The position numbers and the translations under genes are program-made. A stretch of DNA of 64,000 nt, taken from NCBI RefSeq assembly GCF_013386765.1, contig NZ_JACARE010000018.1:83537-147536 (forward strand), in the 5' to 3' direction. Source of the stretch: Pseudomonas yamanorum. Lineage in GTDB: Bacteria; Pseudomonadota; Gammaproteobacteria; Pseudomonadales; Pseudomonadaceae. Shown one piece after another: positions 8,565-18,992 of this stretch. The notes beneath the pieces were generated by a model. That model had not been told where the DNA came from and did no database searches. It saw only the letters and a list, made by a program, of their open reading frames with translations. Within the stretch, counting starts at the first letter, position 1. Every line of letters begins with the position of its first letter.

Positions 8565-10133
8565 ATGCCCCGGCCCAACCGCCATACACTCTTCCCCTTC
8601 CTCAGCTGGTTCCCGCGCCAAACCCGCGCCAGCGTCGGGCGAGACGCCATCGTCGGCCTGAGCGGTGCAGTCCTGGCATTGCCGCAATCCATTGCCTATG
8701 CGCTGATCGCCGGTCTCCCACCGGAGTACGGCCTGTACGCCGCCATCATCCCGGTGTTGATCGCCTGCTTGTGGGGTTCTTCCTGGCACCTGATCTGCGG
8801 TCCCACGGCGGCGATTTCCATCGTGCTCTATGCCAGCGTCAGCCCACTGGCCGTGCCCGGCTCCCAGGACTACATCACGCTGATCCTGTTGCTGACCTTC
8901 CTGGCCGGCGTCTTCCAATGGCTGCTGGGCATGCTGCGCTTTGGCGCCCTGGTGAATTTCGTCTCGCATTCGGTGGTGCTCGGCTTCACCCTCGGCGCAG
9001 CTGTGGTCATCGCCCTGGGGCAATTGCCCAACCTGCTGGGGCTGGATCTGCCCAGCCAGGCCACGGCGATCAACAGCCTGCTGGCACTGATCAACCATGC
9101 CGGGGAGTGGAATCACCCTTCAGTGGTGCTCGGACTCGGCACCTTGCTGGTGGGGGTGCTGCTGAAACTCTGGGTACCGCGCTGGCCAACACTGTTGATC
9201 GCGCTGGCCCTGGGCAGCCTGATCCCGTGGCTGTGGCCGGCGGTGTTCGGGCAGGTGGCGTTGGTCAGTTCATTTGTCGGCAAGTTGCCGCCGTTCAGCC
9301 CGCTGCCGATGGACCTGGACATGGTCCTGCGCCTGCTGCCGAGTGCCGTGGCGGTGGGCATGCTCGGGCTGGTGACCAGCCTGTCGATTGCGCGCTCGTT
9401 GTCGGCCCGCTCCCAGCAATTGCTCGATGCGAATCAGGAGGTGCGCGCACAGGGTTTATCCAACATCGTTGGCGGATTTTTCTCCGGGTACCTGTCGGCA
9501 GGTTCCTTCACCCGCTCCGGCCTTAGCTATGAGGCGGGCGCCTGTTCGCCGCTGGCGGGGGTGTTTTCCGCGCTGTGGGTGGCGCTGTTTGCGCTGTTCG
9601 GCGCGGCGCTGATCGCGCATATCCCGATCCCGAGCATGGCCGCCAGCATCCTGCTGATTTGCTGGGGGTTGGTGGACCACCGTGGTATTCGGGCGTTGTT
9701 CCGGGTCAGCCGTGCGGAGTTCGTAGTGATGAGCCTGACCTGCATCGCCACGCTGTTGCTGGAGCTGCAGACCGCGATTTACGCAGGAGTGCTGGCGTCG
9801 CTGTTTTTCTACCTCAAGCGCACTTCGCAGCCGCGAATCCAGCAATGGCGGGACGGTGAGGACGATGTACTGCGGGTGGGCGGGTCGATCTTTTTCGGCG
9901 CCAGCCATTACCTGCAAGTGCGGCTGCAAAGCCTGCACGGCCAGCGGGTGGTGATCGAGGCGCAGCAGATCAACTTTATCGACTATTCCGGGGTGGAGAT
10001 GCTGCACCAGGAGGCGCGCCGATTGAACGGTTTGGGGCGCAGCCTGGCATTGCGCAAGGCCCGGCCACAGGTGGTGGAAGAGTTGAAGAAACTGGAAGGG
10101 GCCGACAAATGCCCCCTCCATTTCGAAGACTGA
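8565..10133 (+). CDS. SulP-family inorganic anion (sulfate) transporter
   Basis: This 522-aa inner-membrane protein has about 10-12 hydrophobic helices, the SulP signature region GLPPEYGLYAAIIPVLIACL, and a C-terminal STAS domain (about residues 425-520, with INFIDYSGVEMLHQEARRL). SulP proteins move sulfate or related anions. Its position after betC matches PA0029 next to the choline sulfatase genes of P. aeruginosa and suggests handling of sulfate released from choline-O-sulfate, or uptake of the sulfate ester itself. The direction of transport cannot be told from sequence. A REPIN separates it from the upstream genes. Confidence 0.85.
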   Translation: MPRPNRHTLFPFLSWFPRQTRASVGRDAIVGLSGAVLALPQSIAYALIAGLPPEYGLYAAIIPVLIACLWGSSWHLICGPTAAISIVLYASVSPLAVPGSQDYITLILLLTFLAGVFQWLLGMLRFGALVNFVSHSVVLGFTLGAAVVIALGQLPNLLGLDLPSQATAINSLLALINHAGEWNHPSVVLGLGTLLVGVLLKLWVPRWPTLLIALALGSLIPWLWPAVFGQVALVSSFVGKLPPFSPLPMDLDMVLRLLPSAVAVGMLGLVTSLSIARSLSARSQQLLDANQEVRAQGLSNIVGGFFSGYLSAGSFTRSGLSYEAGACSPLAGVFSALWVALFALFGAALIAHIPIPSMAASILLICWGLVDHRGIRALFRVSRAEFVVMSLTCIATLLLELQTAIYAGVLASLFFYLKRTSQPRIQQWRDGEDDVLRVGGSIFFGASHYLQVRLQSLHGQRVVIEAQQINFIDYSGVEMLHQEARRLNGLGRSLALRKARPQVVEELKKLEGADKCPLHFED

Positions 10134-10146
10134 ACGCGGTTAAAAC

Positions 10147-10233
10147 TGTAGGAGCTGGCTTGCCTGCGATAGCGGTGTATCAGTGCCAAATGTGTAGCTG
10201 ACCCACCGCTATCGCAGGCAAGCCAGCTCCCAC
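10147..10233. repeat. REPIN between sulP and aroE
   Basis: Inverted arms gtaggagctggcttgcctgc and complement enclose about 45 bp, in the gap between two convergent genes (sulP stop at 10133, aroE stop at 10247). It may act as a shared 3' end. Confidence 0.85.
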
Positions 10234-10246
10234 ATTTGGATTTGCG

Positions 10247-11064
10247 TCAGGCCAGTTGCCTGCGCAGCTCAGCTAAAACCGGCGCCGAATCCGGGCGCAC
10301 ACCGCGCCACAGGAAGAACGCTTCCGCCGCCTGTTCCACCAGCATCCCCAGCCCATCCATCGCCACCGCAGCGCCTTGCTCACTGGCCCAACGGCAGAAC
10401 GCCGTAGGCTCCTTGCCGTACATCATGTCGTAGCAAAAAGTCTTTCCGGGTTCGATCAGGCTGCCCGCAATCGGCGGTACATCGCCTGACAAGCTGGCGG
10501 ACGTGGCGTTGATGATCAGGTCCACCGGCTCACGCAGCCAGTCGAAACCGCTGGCAGACACCGGGCCGAGATCGTCGAAGAGCTCGGCGAGCAATTCGGC
10601 CTTTTCTACGGTGCGATTGGCAATGATCAGCGAACCCGGTTGCTCAGCCAGCAATGGCTCCAAGGCACCGCGCACCGCGCCACCGGCCCCCAGCAGCAGG
10701 ATGCGTTTGCCTTGCAGGCTGAACCCGGCATTCACCGTCAAATCCCGCACCAGGCCGGCGCCGTCGGTGTTGTCTCCCAGCAGGCTGCCGTCGGCGAGCT
10801 TGCTCAGGGTGTTCACCGCGCCGGCCCGCTGGGCGCGCTCGGTCAGGGTGTTGGCCAGGCGATAGGCCTCTTCCTTGAACGGTACGGTGACGTTGGCACC
10901 ACGGCCTTGTGCGAAAAATGCTTTTGCACAGCCGGTAAAATCCTCCAACGGCGCGAGCAAGGTGCTGTAGTCCAGTTGCTCGCCGGTCTGTTCGGCGAAC
11001 AGGCGGTGAATCAGCGGCGACTTGCTGTGGCCAATGGGGTTGCCGAAGACGACATAACGATCCA

Positions 11065-11065
<1 letters not shown>
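10247..11065 (-). CDS. aroE: Shikimate dehydrogenase (NADP+)
   Basis: AroE reduces 3-dehydroshikimate to shikimate in the chorismate pathway. The 272-aa protein has the N-terminal substrate-binding motif [15 protein letters not shown], the Lys-containing [11 protein letters not shown], and a Rossmann NADP site ([17 protein letters not shown] followed by IANRTVEKA, where Asn-Arg-Thr marks NADP preference). Its start overlaps the hemF stop by 1 nt (TGATG), so it is translationally coupled to hemF, as in other pseudomonads (PA0025). Confidence 0.96.
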
Positions 11066-12018
<953 letters not shown>

Positions 12019-12122
12019 CTACACGAGGCCATTGGGCGTCGGCGGCAAATGGGCGCACAGGATACCACTGCACCCACTACTGCCGCAGTTGACGAAGATC
12101 AAGCTTAGGAGTCCGATAGAAA

Positions 12123-12281
12123 AGTGCCCTGTCCCACCAATGCTGTTCCTTTTGGGCGGCGTCTGTTGCCGTCATACTGCGTTGCCGCTCCTCCCCATAG
12201 CACGCTATGAGTCGTCGCGGCGCCTTGTCTGACGACAACAGCCACTCGCCCAAAAGGAACGCATTGGCGAGACAGGGCACT
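12123..12281. repeat. 159-bp whole-length imperfect palindrome (MITE-like)
   Basis: The element begins AGTGCCCTGTC and ends GACAGGGCACT. Outer arms of about 35 nt (through TTCCTTTTGGGCG and its complement) match at nearly every position. The inner parts (gtctgttgccgtca against tgacgacaacagcc) pair imperfectly, and the centre is CATAG-cacg-CTATG at 12202. So the whole unit can fold as one hairpin. It holds no gene and has no clear target duplication. It fills most of the 316-bp hemF-qor divergent gap. Its size resembles the R178/R200-type intergenic repeats described in P. fluorescens SBW25, but identity is unconfirmed. Confidence 0.8.
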
Positions 12282-12310
12282 ATCGCGAAATTGACTTGAG
12301 GAGAGTGCAG

Positions 12311-13288
12311 ATGGCCAAACGTATCCAGTTCCGTGCCCATGGCGGCCCCGAAGTGCTTGAGTATGTGGACTACACCCCGGCAGAACCCGGCCCGCAGCAG
12401 GTTCGCGTGCAGAACAAGGCCATTGGCCTGAACTTCATCGACACGTATTTCCGCAGCGGCCTGTACGCGCCACCGGCCTTGCCGTCGGGCCTGGGCGCTG
12501 AAGGTGCCGGCGTCGTGGATGCCGTCGGTAGCGAAGTGACTCAATTCAAGGTGGGCGATCGCGTGGCTTACGGCAGCGGCCCATTGGGCGCCTACAGCGA
12601 ATTGCACGTGCTGCCGGCTGCCAACCTGGTGCACCTGCCGGACGACATCAGCTTCGAACAGGCCGCCGGTGCGATGCTCAAGGGCCTGACCGTGCAGTAC
12701 CTGCTGCGCCAGACCTATGAGTTGAAGGGTGGCGAAACCATTCTGTTCCACGCCGCTGCCGGTGGTGTCGGTTCGCTGGCGTGCCAATGGGCCAAGGCCC
12801 TGGACGTGAAGCTGATCGGTACCGTCAGCTCGCCGGAAAAGGCCGCGTTGGCCAAGTCCCTCGGCGCCTGGGAAACCATCGACTACAGCAAGGAAAATGT
12901 CGTACAGCGCGTACTGGAACTGACTGACGGCAAGAAGTGCCCGGTGGTGTACGACGGCGTAGGCAAGGACACCTGGCTCACCTCGCTGGACAGCGTGGCG
13001 CCACGTGGGCTGGTGGTGAGTTTTGGCAATGCGTCGGGCGCTGTGGATGGGGTGAACCTGGGGATTCTGGCGGCCAAGGGCTCGCTGTATGTCACCCGGC
13101 CGACTTTGGCGACCTACGCCAACAACCCGGAAAACCTGCAGGCAATGGCGGATGATCTGTTTTCAATGATCATCAGCGGGAAATTGCAGATTGATATTAA
13201 CCAGCGGTATTCGCTGGGGGATGCGGCGAAGGCGCAGACGGAGTTGTCGGCGCGGCGCACCACTGGGTCGACCATTTTGTTGCCATAA
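12311..13288 (+). CDS. qor: NADPH:quinone oxidoreductase (zeta-crystallin type)
   Basis: This 325-aa cytoplasmic member of the medium-chain dehydrogenase family lacks the zinc ligands. It has the NADPH-binding glycine loop HAAAGGVGSLACQWAKAL and the quinone reductase N-terminus GGPEVLEYVDYTP. It reduces quinones, probably in protection from redox stress. The ATG at 12311 has GAGGAG about 8 nt upstream; a TTG five codons earlier lacks one. Its order after hemF matches PA0023. The promoter must lie within or next to the 159-bp palindrome. Confidence 0.93.
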   Translation: MAKRIQFRAHGGPEVLEYVDYTPAEPGPQQVRVQNKAIGLNFIDTYFRSGLYAPPALPSGLGAEGAGVVDAVGSEVTQFKVGDRVAYGSGPLGAYSELHVLPAANLVHLPDDISFEQAAGAMLKGLTVQYLLRQTYELKGGETILFHAAAGGVGSLACQWAKALDVKLIGTVSSPEKAALAKSLGAWETIDYSKENVVQRVLELTDGKKCPVVYDGVGKDTWLTSLDSVAPRGLVVSFGNASGAVDGVNLGILAAKGSLYVTRPTLATYANNPENLQAMADDLFSMIISGKLQIDINQRYSLGDAAKAQTELSARRTTGSTILLP

Positions 13289-13318
13289 GGCTTTTGGGGC
13301 TCTGGCACCTGTAAGGGC

Positions 13319-13418
13319 CCCATCGCGGGCAAGCCCGGCTCCCACAGTTGATCTTCAGTGCACACAAAATATGTGTTCAACAGAGATCCCTGTGGGAGCC
13401 GGGCTTGCCCGCGATGGC
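13319..13418. repeat. Reverse-oriented REP pair
   Basis: Two REP units with the ggagccgggcttgcccgcgat core face each other with the opposite polarity to the other pairs: the left unit reads catcgcgggcaagcccgg and the right one ccgggcttgcccgcgatg. About 43 bp lie between them. It occupies the gap between convergent qor and tsaC. Confidence 0.8.
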
Positions 13419-13430
13419 CGCGACTCGGTC

Positions 13431-13988
13431 TCAAGACGGGCGCACAACCTCACCCGTCGCCAGATCCCGAATCAGACTCGGGTTCTTGCGCCCCCCCAGG
13501 TTCCCGCCCAACACCCGATCCACCTGCCCACGGAAATACTGCTCCACACGAATCCGTGTGCGCGCCGCCGGGCGGCCTTGTGGATTGGCCGAGGTGGAAA
13601 TCAACGGCCCGACCAGCGAGCACAAATCCCGCACCTGCGGATGATCGGTCACCCGCAACGCCACCGTGTCATGCACCCCGGTAATCCATTCGGGCAACAA
13701 ATCCTGATGGGGCACGAGCCACGTATTAGGGCCGGGCCAAGTGCTGGCCATGCGGTCCATCCACACATCCGGGAAATCTTCGAAGAGAAAATCAAACTGG
13801 CGGATATTGTCGGCAATCAGGATCAGGCCTTTATCCACAGACCGGCCCTTGATCGCCAGCAGCCGATCCACCGCTTCCTCGTTCCAAGGGTCACAGCCCA
13901 GGCCCCAGACTGCCTCGGTTGGATAGGCAATCACCGCGCCTGCGCGAATTTCTCGTGCGGCTTCTCGCACACGCCACCTGTTGACCAT
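13431..13988 (-). CDS. tsaC: Threonylcarbamoyl-AMP synthase (TsaC/YrdC/Sua5)
   Basis: TsaC makes threonylcarbamoyl-AMP from threonine, bicarbonate and ATP, the first step of the t6A modification of ANN-decoding tRNAs. The 185-aa protein has the YrdC-fold segments [35 protein letters not shown] and [10 protein letters not shown], and the ending [15 protein letters not shown]. It is the short TsaC form without the Sua5 C-terminal domain. It is upstream-linked with dprA on the same strand (54-bp gap), as in PA0022-PA0021. A perfect DnaA box lies at 13831. Confidence 0.95.
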   Translation of the reverse strand: MVNRWRVREAAREIRAGAVIAYPTEAVWGLGCDPWNEEAVDRLLAIKGRSVDKGLILIADNIRQFDFLFEDFPDVWMDRMASTWPGPNTWLVPHQDLLPEWITGVHDTVALRVTDHPQVRDLCSLVGPLISTSANPQGRPAARTRIRVEQYFRGQVDRVLGGNLGGRKNPSLIRDLATGEVVRPS

Positions 13989-14042
13989 TGCTCACTCTCC
14001 GGACTAAAGCTCTGCGCAGTTTACCGATCTTCGTTACAAAAC

Positions 14043-15137
14043 CTAGCCGCGCGCAAGCCAGCGTCCGCTTTCGCAGATCACCCGGCCCTCCAGTTCCAGC
14101 TCCGTGAGGCTGGCCAGCACCTCGGACAAGGCCCTTCCGCTGGCAATCGCCAAGGCTTCACTGGTGTGCGGCGCGGCGTGCAACAGCGCCACCAGCGGGT
14201 GAGTGACCGCCACCGGCGCCGGGCGGGACAGTGCCTGCCAGCCACGCAAGTTTTCGAGGATGTGTTCAATGGTTTCCACCAGCACGGCGCCATCGCGAAT
14301 CAACTGATGGCAACCTTTGGCGCCTGGGTGATGGATCGAGCCGGGAATCGCGTAAACCTCGCGCCCTTGCTCAGCCGCCAGCCGCGCGGTGATCAGCGAA
14401 CCACTGGCCATGCTGGCTTCCACTACCAGCACCCCAAGGGACAGGCCGCTGATAATTCGATTGCGCCGTGGGAAGTTGCCGGCCTGGGGCGCAGCGTCCA
14501 ACGGAAACTCGGAAACCACCGCACTGCCTTGGGCAATCATCGCCTCGGCCAGGCGTCGGTGGCGCTGTGGATAAAAATTTTCGAGCCCGGTGCCCAGCAC
14601 GCCGATTGTATGCCCCCCGACATCCAAAGCCGCCTGGTGAGCAGCACCGTCAATACCCAGGGCAAGGCCACTGGTGATGACAAAACCAGCACTCGCCAGG
14701 CTGCGGGAAAACGCGGCGGCGGTGTCCATTCCTGGCCTGGAGGCACGGCGGCTGCCCACCATCGCCAGTTGCGGCTTTTCCAGAATCGCCGGGTTGCCGG
14801 CAACGAATAACAGTGGGGGCGCGTCATCCAATTCTGCGAGCAACGCGGGGTAGTCTGGCTGGTCCCACATCAGCAAATGCTGGGCCGGACGCTCCAGCCA
14901 GCGCAACGCGACGCTGGCGCCATCACGCACTTCCTCGCTGCGCCGGGCATCGGCACTGGTCATCTTGAGTCCCAGGGAACACCAGGCACTGGCCGGTGCG
15001 CTGATGGCTTTTGACGCAGAACCAAATGCCTCGATGAGTTTTTTAAAGCCCTTGGGACCCAGCTCCGGCAGCCTGTGCAAGCGTAGTCGGGCTTCCAGTT
15101 CTGCCGGGAAAATTTCACGGTCATTCGTCGGTAACAT
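14043..15137 (-). CDS. dprA: DNA-processing protein DprA/Smf
   Basis: DprA binds incoming single-stranded DNA and loads RecA during natural transformation; it is kept widely in non-competent species too. The 364-aa protein has an N-terminal helical (SAM-like) part, a central Rossmann fold with MVGSRRASRPG and ALGIDGAAHQAALD, FPRRNRIISGLSLGVLVVEA, and a C-terminal winged-helix part (about residues 300-360). The minus-strand order is dprA, then tsaC. A perfect DnaA box lies in the gene (14566) and another just upstream (15163). Confidence 0.94.
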   Translation of the reverse strand: MLPTNDREIFPAELEARLRLHRLPELGPKGFKKLIEAFGSASKAISAPASAWCSLGLKMTSADARRSEEVRDGASVALRWLERPAQHLLMWDQPDYPALLAELDDAPPLLFVAGNPAILEKPQLAMVGSRRASRPGMDTAAAFSRSLASAGFVITSGLALGIDGAAHQAALDVGGHTIGVLGTGLENFYPQRHRRLAEAMIAQGSAVVSEFPLDAAPQAGNFPRRNRIISGLSLGVLVVEASMASGSLITARLAAEQGREVYAIPGSIHHPGAKGCHQLIRDGAVLVETIEHILENLRGWQALSRPAPVAVTHPLVALLHAAPHTSEALAIASGRALSEVLASLTELELEGRVICESGRWLARG

Positions 15138-15200
15138 TTGATCGTCCTTGATCGGAACAAGCTGTGGATAACTCTGTTGGTAACTTATTTAGCAACCTAA

Positions 15201-15989
15201 TTATTGCCTTCGATCAGGCACCTCAAAACGGTCCCCCACCGCCAGGGAGCGCGACGCACTGATCACCAGGCCGTAACTGAGCTTTTCGTAGGTGCGGAAC
15301 ACCATGAGCGTTCCGACAGGCTCGTCGGGAATCTTCACCGGGGCGCCGGTCACCCTGTCCCGAACGGTTTCCCCGGTGTTCACCACGGCCAGCAAATGAC
15401 CTTCCATCAGGCCGTCGCGCCGGCCCTTGTTCAACGTCACCGCGTCCAGTACCCCGATCTGTGTCACGCCTCGGGGCACGTCAATGATGTGCCCGGCAAT
15501 CGCCTCGGCAGGCCACTGAATCACCAGGCTCGTGAGATCGGTGGGCGCTTGGGGGCTGAGCAGTCGGTCCCCGGGACGCACCTCCTGGGTCACCCGCTGC
15601 ACGCCCAATGTGCTGACATCGCCCGCGGTCACAAAACGCGCGGTGCCGATGTCGTCAGCGTTGATGCCCAGCAATTCCTGGCTTTCAGGGTCGGTGTAGG
15701 CCTTGCCCCGGCGAAAGATCCCGTAGGTTTGGACGGCTGGGTCCAGGGCGCCCCGCGCATAAACGCGCTCGCCGTTGGCGCCCAATACGCGCCCGGCATC
15801 TGCTGCAACAATATAGGGAGCGTGGTCCAGCTCCTGGGGCGTATCGAGCATGCGGTTGTGCAGTAAAAAGCGCTGGATGGCTTGCTGGGTATGAAGCGCC
15901 AGCGGTTGACCGGCCTGTGGAAAGCTGGCGGGAACCTGGGCAGCAACGACCTGGGCCCACAGCAGCAAGACGAGTAGCGATTTCCTCAT
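15201..15989 (-). CDS. PA0020-type exported protein lacking its LysM domain
   Basis: This 262-aa protein has a signal peptide ([18 protein letters not shown]). A body follows that matches the C-terminal part of the protein always found between dprA and def in pseudomonads ([13 protein letters not shown] start, [32 protein letters not shown]). In the usual family (about 340 aa, PA0020) a LysM peptidoglycan-binding domain sits right after the signal peptide. Here no LysM is visible: only about 20 residues separate the signal from the conserved body. The start codon ATG at 15989 is supported by the signal peptide. It is divergent from def. Function is unknown; an envelope role is likely. Confidence 0.8.
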   Translation of the reverse strand: MRKSLLVLLLWAQVVAAQVPASFPQAGQPLALHTQQAIQRFLLHNRMLDTPQELDHAPYIVAADAGRVLGANGERVYARGALDPAVQTYGIFRRGKAYTDPESQELLGINADDIGTARFVTAGDVSTLGVQRVTQEVRPGDRLLSPQAPTDLTSLVIQWPAEAIAGHIIDVPRGVTQIGVLDAVTLNKGRRDGLMEGHLLAVVNTGETVRDRVTGAPVKIPDEPVGTLMVFRTYEKLSYGLVISASRSLAVGDRFEVPDRRQ

Positions 15990-16139
15990 GGGGTGAATCT
16001 CCTTTATTATGTGCACTCGCGTGAAACGCCACAGCCATCGCGGCTTCCGGACGTTTTCCCACGGCACTTACACCGGCACAGCAGGGATCCATCCCCGGCG
16101 CCGACTTGCCTTTACCTCACATGTGCAGCAATTACGCTT

Positions 16140-16646
16140 ATGGCTATTTTGAACATCCTCGAATTTCCGGACTCACGCCTGCGCACCATCGCCAAGCCAG
16201 TGGCCGTAGTGGACGCCAAGGTTCGTCAGTTGGTCGATGACATGTTTGAAACAATGTATGAAGCCCCGGGTATCGGCCTCGCCGCGACCCAGGTCGACGT
16301 GCATCAGCGCGTCGTGGTCATGGACCTGTCCGAAGACCGCAGCGAGCCTCTGGTGTTTATCAACCCTGAGTTCGAAACCCTGACCGACGAGATGGGCCAG
16401 TACCAGGAAGGTTGCCTGTCGGTGCCGGACTTCTACGAGAACGTCGACCGTCCCCAGCGCGTCAAGATCAAGGCCCTGGACCGTGACGGCAAGCCGTTCG
16501 AGATGATTGCCGAAGGCCTTTTGGCGGTGTGCATCCAACACGAATGCGACCACCTTAACGGCAAGCTGTTTGTCGATTACCTGTCCACGCTTAAACGCGA
16601 CCGGATCAAGAAGAAGCTGGAAAAGAAGCATCGCCAGCAAGCTTGA
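16140..16646 (+). CDS. def: Peptide deformylase
   Basis: Def removes the N-formyl group from new proteins and needs Fe2+ (or another divalent metal). All three motifs are present in this 168-aa protein: GIGLAATQ (motif I), EGCLS with the Cys ligand (motif II), and QHECDHLNG with the two His ligands and catalytic Glu (motif III). The ATG at 16140 gives the family start [17 protein letters not shown] stem-loop terminator lies between it and fmt, its functional partner. Confidence 0.98.
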   Translation: MAILNILEFPDSRLRTIAKPVAVVDAKVRQLVDDMFETMYEAPGIGLAATQVDVHQRVVVMDLSEDRSEPLVFINPEFETLTDEMGQYQEGCLSVPDFYENVDRPQRVKIKALDRDGKPFEMIAEGLLAVCIQHECDHLNGKLFVDYLSTLKRDRIKKKLEKKHRQQA

Positions 16647-16660
16647 TTCCCTTCTTTCAA

Positions 16661-16689
16661 AGGCTTGCTCCGGCAAGCCTTTTTCTTTT
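16661..16689 (+). terminator. Rho-independent terminator between def and fmt
   Basis: An 8-bp perfect stem (aggcttgc/gcaagcct) with loop tccg is followed by TTTTCTTTT. It lies 14 nt after the def stop and before fmt, so it may attenuate read-through in the def-fmt-rsmB-trkA run. Confidence 0.8.
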
Positions 16690-16703
16690 GTGAGACGTTT
16701 CCC

Positions 16704-17663
16704 ATGACCGAGCCACTGCGCATCGTTTTTGCCGGCACCCCCGAATTCGCCGCCGAACACCTCAAGGCCCTGCTCGCCAGCCCGTATGAAATCGTGGCGG
16801 TCTACACCCAGCCCGATCGCCCGGCCGGTCGTGGGCAAAAACTGATGCCCAGCCCGGTCAAGCAGCTGGCGCTGGAAAACAACATTGTGGTGTTGCAGCC
16901 GCCGACGCTGCGCAACGCCGATGCCCAGGCGGAACTGGCGGCGCTGAAGCCGGACCTGCTGGTGGTGGTGGCGTACGGTTTGATCCTGCCCCAGGTCGTG
17001 CTGGATATCCCGCGTCTGGGCTGCATGAACAGCCATGCCTCGTTGCTGCCGCGCTGGCGCGGTGCGGCGCCGATCCAGCGTGCGGTCGAAGCCGGCGACG
17101 CCGAAAGCGGCGTGACCGTAATGCGCATGGAAGCAGGCCTGGACACCGGCCCGATGCTGCTGAAAGTCACCACCCCGATCACCGCTGAAGACACCGGCGG
17201 CAGCCTGCACGATCGCCTCGCCGAAATGGGCCCGCCGGCTGTGGTCCAGGCCATCGCCGGCCTGGCCGCCGGCACCCTGGAAGGCGAAGTACAGGACGAC
17301 AGCCTCGCCACCTACGCCCACAAGTTGAACAAGGATGAAGCCCGTATCGACTGGAGCCGCCCGGCCGTGGAGCTGGAGCGCCTGGTACGGGCCTTCAACC
17401 CATGGCCGATCTGCCACAGCACCCTCAATGGCGAAGCCTTGAAAGTACTCGCCGCTACCTTGGCCGAAGGCAAGGGCGCACCCGGTGAGATCATCGGCGC
17501 CAGCAAGGACGGCCTGCTGGTGGCGTGCGGTGAACAGGCGCTGTGTCTGACCCGTCTGCAATTGCCCGGCGGCAAGGCGCTGAACTTCAGCGATTTGTTC
17601 AACAGCCGCCGTGAGAAATTTGCCGCAGGCATCATCCTCGGCCAAGCGGTAGACGCCCAATGA
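16704..17663 (+). CDS. fmt: Methionyl-tRNA formyltransferase
   Basis: Fmt transfers a formyl group from 10-formyl-THF to initiator Met-tRNA. The 319-aa protein has an N-terminal formyltransferase domain ([14 protein letters not shown]; the catalytic Asn/His in [19 protein letters not shown]; the SLLP signature) and a C-terminal OB-like tRNA-binding domain. The ATG at 16704 lies 40 nt after the def stop and just after the terminator. Its last codons overlap the start of rsmB (ATGA), so the two are translationally coupled. Confidence 0.98.
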   Translation: MTEPLRIVFAGTPEFAAEHLKALLASPYEIVAVYTQPDRPAGRGQKLMPSPVKQLALENNIVVLQPPTLRNADAQAELAALKPDLLVVVAYGLILPQVVLDIPRLGCMNSHASLLPRWRGAAPIQRAVEAGDAESGVTVMRMEAGLDTGPMLLKVTTPITAEDTGGSLHDRLAEMGPPAVVQAIAGLAAGTLEGEVQDDSLATYAHKLNKDEARIDWSRPAVELERLVRAFNPWPICHSTLNGEALKVLAATLAEGKGAPGEIIGASKDGLLVACGEQALCLTRLQLPGGKALNFSDLFNSRREKFAAGIILGQAVDAQ

Positions 17664-18970
17664 ACCCACGTCTGGCCGCCGCCAAGGCCCTGGCCGCCGT
17701 ACTCAACGGCAAGGCTTCCCTCAACAGTTCGTTGCCGATCCAACTGGATAAAGTCGAAGACCGCGACCGCGGCTTTACCCAGGACCTGGCCTTCGGTACC
17801 GCCCGCTGGCAGCCACGGTTGTCGGCGCTGGCGGCCAAGCTGCTGCAAAAACCATTCAAGGCGGCGGATGCCGATGTCGAGGCGCTGCTACTGGTAGGCC
17901 TGTATCAACTGCTCTACACCCGCGTGCCAGCCCACGCCGCCATCGGCGAAACCGTGGGTTGCGCCGACAAGCTGAAAAAGCCTTGGGCCAAGGCCCTGCT
18001 CAACGCCGTACTGCGCCGCGCCCAGCGCGAAAGCGAAGCGCTGCTGGCCGAGCTGGAACATGACCCGGTGGTGCGCACCGCCCACCCGCGCTGGCTGCAA
18101 AAATCCCTGAAAGCGTTCTGGCCCGAGCAATGGGAAGCCATCTGCGCCGCCAACAACGCCCACCCGCCAATGATTTTGCGGGTCAATCGCCGCCATCACA
18201 CCCGCGATGCTTATCTCTCTTTGCTGAGCGAAGCCGGTGTCGCGGCCACGGCCTGTGTCTACAGCCAGGACGGCATCGTTCTTACAGAGCCAGGCGATGT
18301 GCGTAACCTGCCAGGCTTCGCCGAAGGCTGGATCAGCGTGCAGGACGAAGCCGCCCAACTGGCCGCCGACCTGCTGGACCTGGCCCCGGGCCAACGGGTG
18401 CTGGACGCCTGCTGCGCCCCCGGCGGCAAGACCTGCCACATCATGGAAGTGCAGGCAGACCTGGCCGGCGTCGTCGCCGTGGACCTGGAAGCCAAGCGCC
18501 TGGTGCGCGTGCGGGAAAACCTCGCCCGCCTGGGCCTGAGCGCCGAGTTGATCGCCGCCGACGGCCGCGACACCGCCACCTGGTGGGACGGCAAGCCGTT
18601 CCAGCGCATCCTGCTGGACGCGCCGTGTTCCGCCACTGGTGTGATCCGCCGCCACCCGGACATCAAGCTGACCCGCCAACCTGACGACATCGCAGCGCTT
18701 GCCGTGCTGCAAGGTGAGTTGCTGGACGCGCTGTGGCCAACCCTGGAAGTCGGCGGCATCCTGCTGTACGCCACCTGCTCGACACTGCCGACCGAAAACA
18801 CCGAGGTCATCGAAGCCTTCCTCGCCCGCACCAGCGGCGCACGGGAACTGGACCTCGACATCCAGGCCGGGATCAAGCAGCCTCATGGCCGCCAGTTGCT
18901 GGCCCAGGAAGGCGGCCACGACGGGTTCTATTACGCCAAGCTGATCAAGATTGCCGCCGCTCGCGGCTGA
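17660..18970 (+). CDS. rsmB: 16S rRNA m5C967 methyltransferase RsmB
   Basis: RsmB methylates C967 of 16S rRNA using S-adenosylmethionine. The 436-aa protein has an N-terminal NusB-like RNA-binding domain (about 1-140) and a C-terminal Rossmann methyltransferase domain ([15 protein letters not shown] for the cofactor). The two catalytic cysteines are in [16 protein letters not shown] and [13 protein letters not shown]. It overlaps fmt by 4 nt (ATGA) and is followed by trkA after 22 bp. Confidence 0.97.
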   Translation: MNPRLAAAKALAAVLNGKASLNSSLPIQLDKVEDRDRGFTQDLAFGTARWQPRLSALAAKLLQKPFKAADADVEALLLVGLYQLLYTRVPAHAAIGETVGCADKLKKPWAKALLNAVLRRAQRESEALLAELEHDPVVRTAHPRWLQKSLKAFWPEQWEAICAANNAHPPMILRVNRRHHTRDAYLSLLSEAGVAATACVYSQDGIVLTEPGDVRNLPGFAEGWISVQDEAAQLAADLLDLAPGQRVLDACCAPGGKTCHIMEVQADLAGVVAVDLEAKRLVRVRENLARLGLSAELIAADGRDTATWWDGKPFQRILLDAPCSATGVIRRHPDIKLTRQPDDIAALAVLQGELLDALWPTLEVGGILLYATCSTLPTENTEVIEAFLARTSGARELDLDIQAGIKQPHGRQLLAQEGGHDGFYYAKLIKIAAARG

Positions 18971-18992
18971 ATGGTTTTAAGGGAGTGACCGG

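Noticed and set aside
12077..12787. 236-codon minus-strand frame across the 159-bp palindrome and the 5' half of qor
   Set aside because: Mostly antisense to qor and runs through a palindromic repeat; no homology is recognised.
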